From: Candidatus Omnitrophota bacterium
GTDB taxonomy: Bacteria; Omnitrophota; Koll11; Pluralincolimonadales; Pluralincolimonadaceae
Direction: 5' to 3'
Length of the DNA: 24,637 nucleotides
Assembly (NCBI GenBank): GCA_022709465.1
Contig: JAKLIT010000005.1
Location: forward strand, 1-24,637
Shown: positions 21,084 through 24,637 of the stretch, in pieces
Numbering within the stretch: the stretch's first letter is position 1
Layout: each line of letters opens with the position of its first letter
Notes under the pieces: model-generated
The model's database searches: none
Seen by the model: the letters and a program-made list of their open reading frames with translations, nothing else
Told to the model about the DNA's origin: nothing
Made by a program: the position numbers and the translations under genes

Positions 21084-21703
21084 TGGAACGCAACGATAAT
21101 CCCGAAGAACTTGTGCTCGGCTGTATTAAGAAGGACAGGAAGTCGTGGGACGCGTTCGTCGAAAGGTATTCGAAGGTGGTCTATTGGGCCATACGCGACC
21201 GGCTCAGGCGTTACGGGTACGATCATAGCGAGGAAGACATAAACGACATCCACCAGGATGTCTTTGTCGCTTTATGGGCAGGCGGCAAATTAAGCCAGCT
21301 CAGGGAGCCCGGCAAGGTCGCGGGGTGGCTAGCGATGGTCTCGGGCAACATGGCTGTGGAGTATTTCAGGAAGGTTAGGAGGCAAGGCCCCCCGTCTTCC
21401 GTGTCTTTATATGAGCAGATATACGGAGAAGGTGACGGGAAGACGCTCGAGGAGGTCCTTCCTTCCGGCGCGGCCGGCCCTGACAGACAGGCCCAGCTGA
21501 ACGAAGCCCGCGCGGAACTCGCTTCCGCGATAGAGGGGCTCAGCCCGAAGGAGAGGATGGCCGCCGGGATGAACCTGCTGCATGGTATGAAGCATGCCCA
21601 GATAGCCGCAGCACTGGGGCTCCCGGTGAATACGGTCTCCACGACGGTCGCGCGGGCGAAAAAAAATTTGAAAGAAAAACTCGAAAAGAAACGTCTACTA
21701 TAA
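21083..21703 (+). CDS. ECF-type RNA polymerase sigma-70 factor
   Basis: The 206-residue product has sigma region 2 (about 20-97: WDAFVERYSKVVYWAIRDRL, EEDINDIHQDVFVALWAGGKL, GWLAMVSGNMAVEYFRKVRR) and region 4 (about 140-200: LASAIEGLSPKERMAAGMNLLHGMKHAQIAAALGLPVNTVSTTVARAKKNL). There is no region 1 or 3, so it is an extracytoplasmic-function factor. It starts on the last base of the thyX stop. The next gene, one base after its stop, encodes a zinc-finger membrane protein fitting its anti-sigma factor. I see no ECF-type promoter that I could assign to it. Confidence 0.92.
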   Translation: MERNDNPEELVLGCIKKDRKSWDAFVERYSKVVYWAIRDRLRRYGYDHSEEDINDIHQDVFVALWAGGKLSQLREPGKVAGWLAMVSGNMAVEYFRKVRRQGPPSSVSLYEQIYGEGDGKTLEEVLPSGAAGPDRQAQLNEARAELASAIEGLSPKERMAAGMNLLHGMKHAQIAAALGLPVNTVSTTVARAKKNLKEKLEKKRLL

Positions 21704-21704
21704 T

Positions 21705-22190
21705 ATGAAAGAAAGCATAAGTAAACCGCATGAAGTAAAGGCAGCGGGACCTTGTCCCGACGAGGCGGTGCTGGCCAGGTATATCGGCGGCGCGATGACC
21801 CCGTGGGAGAAAGACCGCCTTGAAGAGCACGCTTCGGCCTGCGCGGCGTGCCTTGAGAATATCAGGGCGGCCCATACTGCCGAAGAGATGCTTGCCGGGG
21901 GCACCCTTGCGGATACGCCGGCAAAACTGAAAGATAAAGCGAAAGGCTTAGCGAAGATGGATACGGGGAAGAAGAGGATGCAGAGTTATATCTGGCTTGC
22001 CGCCACAGTAATAGCGTTCACACTGTCGTTCACCGCGCCGAAATATTTCGCGCAGTTCCTTGTTGCGGCGCTCATTCTCGGGCTTAAATGGGTGTCGGAG
22101 AGCGAGGGGATACGGACCTTGATAGTCTCCATGGACGCGAAGCACCGCCACGAGCAGGAGAAGGAGGTATCGTCAAGATGGAAACGGTAA
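21705..22190 (+). CDS. Zinc-finger (zf-HC2) transmembrane anti-sigma factor
   Basis: The 161-residue product has an N-terminal ZAS-type zinc finger: CPDEAVLARYIGGAM, then EEHASACAACLENI, which holds the HxxxCxxC motif (His42, Cys46, Cys49) with Cys17 as the earlier ligand. A linker leads to a hydrophobic region at about 103-127 (YIWLAATVIAFTLSFTAPKYFAQFLVAALILGLKW), one or two membrane passes, and a charged tail. Such proteins hold ECF sigma factors at the membrane until a signal arrives. It follows the sigma gene by one base, and its last 13 bases overlap the DUF1805 gene. The signal sensed is not evident, because little of the protein lies outside the membrane. Confidence 0.88.
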   Translation: MKESISKPHEVKAAGPCPDEAVLARYIGGAMTPWEKDRLEEHASACAACLENIRAAHTAEEMLAGGTLADTPAKLKDKAKGLAKMDTGKKRMQSYIWLAATVIAFTLSFTAPKYFAQFLVAALILGLKWVSESEGIRTLIVSMDAKHRHEQEKEVSSRWKR

Positions 22191-22486
22191 CCAGGTCATA
22201 CGAGACGAAGAACGGGCTTGTTGAGGGGGTCCAGGTCAAATGGCCGGGGTTCAGCATACTGATGGTGACCGGGAAGAAAGGTTTCCTCGTATGCGGCGTC
22301 TTCGACCTCGAGGCGATAGACAGGTTCAATACGGCCGCGGCGATGGTCGAGAGCACCCCGGACAACCCGATAGGCACGCTCGAACGTTTTCCGGCCCGCA
22401 AGATATCGAAGGTCAATAAGAAGGCCGCGGAGCTCGGGATAACCGCCGGCATGGAAGTCACGAAGGCGTTCGAGCTGATCGCATGA
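22178..22486 (+). CDS. DUF1805 (YunC-like) small protein
   Basis: The 102-residue product matches the DUF1805 family pattern: GVQVKWPGFSILMVTGKKGFLVCGVFDLEAIDRFNTAAAMV, then RKISKVNKKAAELGITAGMEVTKAFELI. The ATG at 22178 is chosen for the strong AAGGAGG upstream and because the preceding in-frame codons lie within the anti-sigma gene. It overlaps that gene by 13 bases and the following decarboxylase gene by four (ATGA). The biochemical role of DUF1805 proteins is not established. The conserved Cys in LVCG might be functional. Cytoplasmic, no signal peptide. Confidence 0.82.
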   Translation: METVTRSYETKNGLVEGVQVKWPGFSILMVTGKKGFLVCGVFDLEAIDRFNTAAAMVESTPDNPIGTLERFPARKISKVNKKAAELGITAGMEVTKAFELIA

Positions 22487-23277
22487 ATAAAATACCGTTC
22501 CTGGTGCCGGCGCTGGCAGCTGTTTGTATCGCGGCGGCGGGCTGCTCCTGCACCGGAAGCGATAAGGACGTCTTTTTTCAGGTTTCAACACTCAACGCGC
22601 TTTCCGGCGGCATCTATGACGGCGAGACGACTTTTGCAGAACTTAAGAAGCGCGGGGATTTTGGTATAGGGACGTTCAACGCCCTCGACGGGGAGATGAT
22701 CGCCGTCGAGGGTGAATTTTACAGGATAAGGTCCGACGGGCTCGCGTACCCGGTATCCGATATCGAGAAGACCCCCTTCTCCGAAGTCACATTTTTCGAA
22801 ATAGACAGGCTCGTTTCCGTCGATAAGCCGATGGACATGAAGCATCTCCAGGAATACATTGATACGCTCCTGCCCACGAAAAACATCTTCTACGCCGTTA
22901 AAGTCGAAGGCCTTTTCGACTACGTAAAGATTAGGAGCGTCCCGCCGCAGAAGAAGCCGTATGTCCCGCTATCGGAGGCGGTCAAAGGCCAAGTGGTATT
23001 CGAGCTGGAGGGCATTAAAGGCACAATAGTAGGGTTCAGGTGCCCGAGCTATTCCGCGGGCTTTAACCTTCCCGGATATCATATGCATTTTATTACGGAG
23101 GGGAGGAACACCGGCGGGCATTTGCTGGATTTCCGTACGTCCGGGGCCGGGCGCACGACGGTTGAAATCGACTACACGCCGCGTTTTTCGGCGTTCCTGC
23201 CGGGCGATAAGGAGTTTTATTCTGCCACCCTTGATGGCGGAGCGGGCGATGCGCTTGAGAAAGCGGAGAGACAATGA
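22483..23277 (+). CDS. budA: Alpha-acetolactate decarboxylase, exported lipoprotein form
   Basis: Acetolactate decarboxylase converts 2-acetolactate to acetoin and CO2 (EC 4.1.1.5). The 264-residue product matches the family: FFQVSTLNALSGGIYDGETTFAELKKRGDFGIGTFNALDGEM, then FYRIRSDGLAYPV, then the zinc ligands in GYHMHFITEGRNTGGHLLDF (His200, His202, His213). The N-terminus (MNKIPFLVPALAAVCIAAAGCSC) is an export signal with a likely lipid-modified Cys21, unlike the usual cytoplasmic enzymes; a secreted form is known in Brevibacillus (AldB). It overlaps the DUF1805 gene at its start and the MFS gene at its end, both by ATGA. Why the enzyme is outside the membrane here is unclear, since its substrate normally arises in the cytoplasm. 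Confidence 0.9.
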   Translation: MNKIPFLVPALAAVCIAAAGCSCTGSDKDVFFQVSTLNALSGGIYDGETTFAELKKRGDFGIGTFNALDGEMIAVEGEFYRIRSDGLAYPVSDIEKTPFSEVTFFEIDRLVSVDKPMDMKHLQEYIDTLLPTKNIFYAVKVEGLFDYVKIRSVPPQKKPYVPLSEAVKGQVVFELEGIKGTIVGFRCPSYSAGFNLPGYHMHFITEGRNTGGHLLDFRTSGAGRTTVEIDYTPRFSAFLPGDKEFYSATLDGGAGDALEKAERQ

Positions 23278-24497
23278 CCGATAGTAATAAAAAAGCCGCG
23301 ATGAACCTTATCATCCTCTTCGGGCTCGTTAGTTTGTTCGGGGATGTTGTCTACGAGGGCGCGCGCAGCGTGAACGGCCCGTACCTGAAGACCCTCGGCG
23401 TCAGCGCCGCGACGGTCGGTTTTATCGCGGGGCTCGGGGAATTTATCGGTTACGCGATACGCCTGCTGTCGGGGTATTTCGCCGACAAGACCAGGGCATA
23501 CTGGCTCTTCACGTTCATAGGGTACGGAATGCTCGCGACCGTCCCGATGCTCTCACTTACGGGCGTCTGGCAGGTCGCCGCGCTCTTCATTGTCCTAGAA
23601 CGGCTCGGCAAGGCCCTCAGGGCTCCCGCGCGCGACACGATCGTATCACAGGCGTCAAAACAGGTCGGGACTGGTTTCGGCTTCGGCCTGTCGGAATTCA
23701 TGGACCAGCTCGGGGCGTTGACGGGCCCTTTGATATTCATGGCGCTTTTTATGGTGGTCGGCAATACGCAGGGCGATATCGCGAAATACCAGGCGGGCTA
23801 CAGGCTCTTCTGGGTGCCGTTTCTGCTCGTGATGGCGTGCGTATCCTTCGCGTACCTGCGTGTGCCGGATCCCGAGAAGCTTGAGGCCGCGCTCAATAAG
23901 CCGCCCGAACCGGATAAATTATCGAAGGTCTTCTGGATATATACGGTGTTTACGCTCGTGGCGACGGCGGGTTTCGTTAATTTCGCCCTGCTCGGGTACC
24001 ATTTTAAGGCGAAAGGCGTGCTCAGCGACGCGCAGATACCGCTTTTTTACGCCATCGCGATGGCGGTCGACGGCATCGCCGCCCTTGCGATAGGCAAGGC
24101 CTACGATGTAATGAAGCACAGGAGCGGGAACGAGAAGGCGGGCCTGTTGACGCTGGTAGCGATCCCGGCCCTTTCGGCACTGATACCTTTGTTCGCTTTC
24201 TCGATGAATATAGCCCTCGTCGCGGTGAGCGTCCTGCTTTGGGGTATCGTCATGGGCATACATGAGACGATAATGAAATCGGCGATCGCGGACCTGACCC
24301 CGATGAAAAAGAGGGGCACCGGGTACGGCATCTTCAATACGGTCTACGGGGCGGCGATGTTCGTCGGCGCCTCGCTTATGGGCGTGCTTTATGACGTATC
24401 GCTGCCGCTTCTAATAGGGGTCACTATTGGCATCGAGCTCCTTGTCGTTCCCATATTCGCCTATATGTGGTATGATATCAGGTCAGTGAGGACCTAA
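23274..24497 (+). CDS. Major facilitator superfamily transporter
   Basis: The 407-residue product has about 12 hydrophobic segments in two halves. They start LIILFGLVSLFGDVVYEGARS, with GYFADKTRAYWLFTFIGYG (a variant of the MFS loop 2-3 motif D-K-x-R) and ERLGKALRAPARDTIVSQASKQVGTGFGFGLSEFMDQLGALTGPL in the first half. FWIYTVFTLVATAGFVNFALLGYHF begins the second half. The ERxGKALRxPARD element recurs in a group of uncharacterised bacterial MFS proteins with no fixed substrate. It overlaps the acetolactate decarboxylase gene by ATGA, so export of a related metabolite is possible but not shown. The permease gene begins three bases downstream. Confidence 0.88.
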   Translation: MTDSNKKAAMNLIILFGLVSLFGDVVYEGARSVNGPYLKTLGVSAATVGFIAGLGEFIGYAIRLLSGYFADKTRAYWLFTFIGYGMLATVPMLSLTGVWQVAALFIVLERLGKALRAPARDTIVSQASKQVGTGFGFGLSEFMDQLGALTGPLIFMALFMVVGNTQGDIAKYQAGYRLFWVPFLLVMACVSFAYLRVPDPEKLEAALNKPPEPDKLSKVFWIYTVFTLVATAGFVNFALLGYHFKAKGVLSDAQIPLFYAIAMAVDGIAALAIGKAYDVMKHRSGNEKAGLLTLVAIPALSALIPLFAFSMNIALVAVSVLLWGIVMGIHETIMKSAIADLTPMKKRGTGYGIFNTVYGAAMFVGASLMGVLYDVSLPLLIGVTIGIELLVVPIFAYMWYDIRSVRT

Positions 24498-24500
24498 CGT

Positions 24501-24637
24501 ATGGCACCGAAGCCAAGCATCGGCAGGAAACTTAAGAATATAGTCATTGGCGGCGCGCACGACCCGCATGATACCCGGCTCTTCCACAAGATATCGCTTA
24601 TAGCTTTCTTCGCGTGGATAGGGATCGGCGCGGACGG
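24501..24637 (+). CDS. APC-type amino acid/cation permease, N-terminus only (cut by window edge)
   Basis: The frame opens at ATG 24501 with TGAGGA eight bases upstream and runs off the end of the window after 45 complete codons (MAPKPSIGRKLKNIVIGG, then AHDPHDTRLFHKISLIAFFAWIGIGAD). That start, a basic cytoplasmic stretch followed by HDPHDxRLFHK and a first helix ending in GADG, resembles APC-superfamily permeases from environmental bacteria. The substrate cannot be read. It follows the MFS gene by three bases and so belongs to the same operon. Confidence 0.68.
   Translation, partial: MAPKPSIGRKLKNIVIGGAHDPHDTRLFHKISLIAFFAWIGIGAD

Noticed and set aside
1..24637. CRISPR arrays, tRNA/rRNA genes, transposases, phage genes
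   Set aside because: I found no regularly spaced repeats, no tRNA-like cloverleaf with a conserved TTCRA arm, no rRNA signature and no transposase or integrase motif in any frame I read.

Overview
The window is about 24.6 kb of moderately GC-rich bacterial DNA with dense, short-spaced genes. It reads as an environmental chromosome, most like Candidatus Omnitrophota or a relative in the PVC/deltaproteobacterial sphere. That placement is inferred from several features together: a PEP-CTERM protein, a GspK-like pseudopilin with an enlarged C-terminus, many secreted single-domain carbohydrate-binding proteins, a HAMP protein with an RRRNYF-type N-terminus, and an APC permease with an HDPHDTRLFHK start. 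I saw no rRNA, tRNA, CRISPR array, transposase or phage gene.

Positions 1-7320 (+) form a glycan module. The end of a large secreted protein with an Ig-like and a CBM9/DOMON-like domain comes first. A secreted clan-A glycosidase (1333-3282) follows, then four tandem paralogues of a secreted one-domain CBM-like protein (3300-5855), then a second, membrane-tethered clan-A glycosidase with a 17-histidine N-terminal tail (5866-7266). A strong terminator closes the module.

Positions 7343-9817 form a protein-quality or proteolysis module. Two minus-strand genes overlap by ATGA: a SurA_N-like lipoprotein and a HAMP protein fused through an internal signal peptide to an HExxH domain. A divergent M48 metallopeptidase lies beside them. 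The promoter between them would make a leaderless mRNA in at least one direction.

Positions 9860-19437 (+) form a regulated glycan locus. They hold a PEP-CTERM carbohydrate-binding-like protein, a GspK-like pseudopilin, a cysteine-rich secreted protein, a GH26-CBM9 enzyme, another small CBM-like protein, a GntR/LacI hybrid (AraR-type) regulator and a GH94 phosphorylase. Three near-identical sites, TGGTATACNNCCWGTATA, overlap or adjoin the promoters of the PEP-CTERM gene, the GH26-regulator operon and the GH94 gene. I propose these are the operators of the local regulator. The model is extracellular capture and cleavage of a beta-glucan or mannan, followed by cytoplasmic phosphorolysis of the resulting disaccharide.

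Positions 19493 to the end (+) form a tightly packed run with mostly overlapping genes: a membrane-anchored CBM9-like protein, a 53-residue zinc ribbon, ThyX, an ECF sigma factor with its zinc-finger anti-sigma factor, a DUF1805 protein, a lipoprotein acetolactate decarboxylase, an MFS transporter, and the start of an APC-type permease cut by the window edge.

No gene-free stretch exceeds about 135 bases. The most system-like and possibly undescribed elements are the three-site GntR/LacI regulon and the set of naked secreted CBMs flanked by two clan-A hydrolases.
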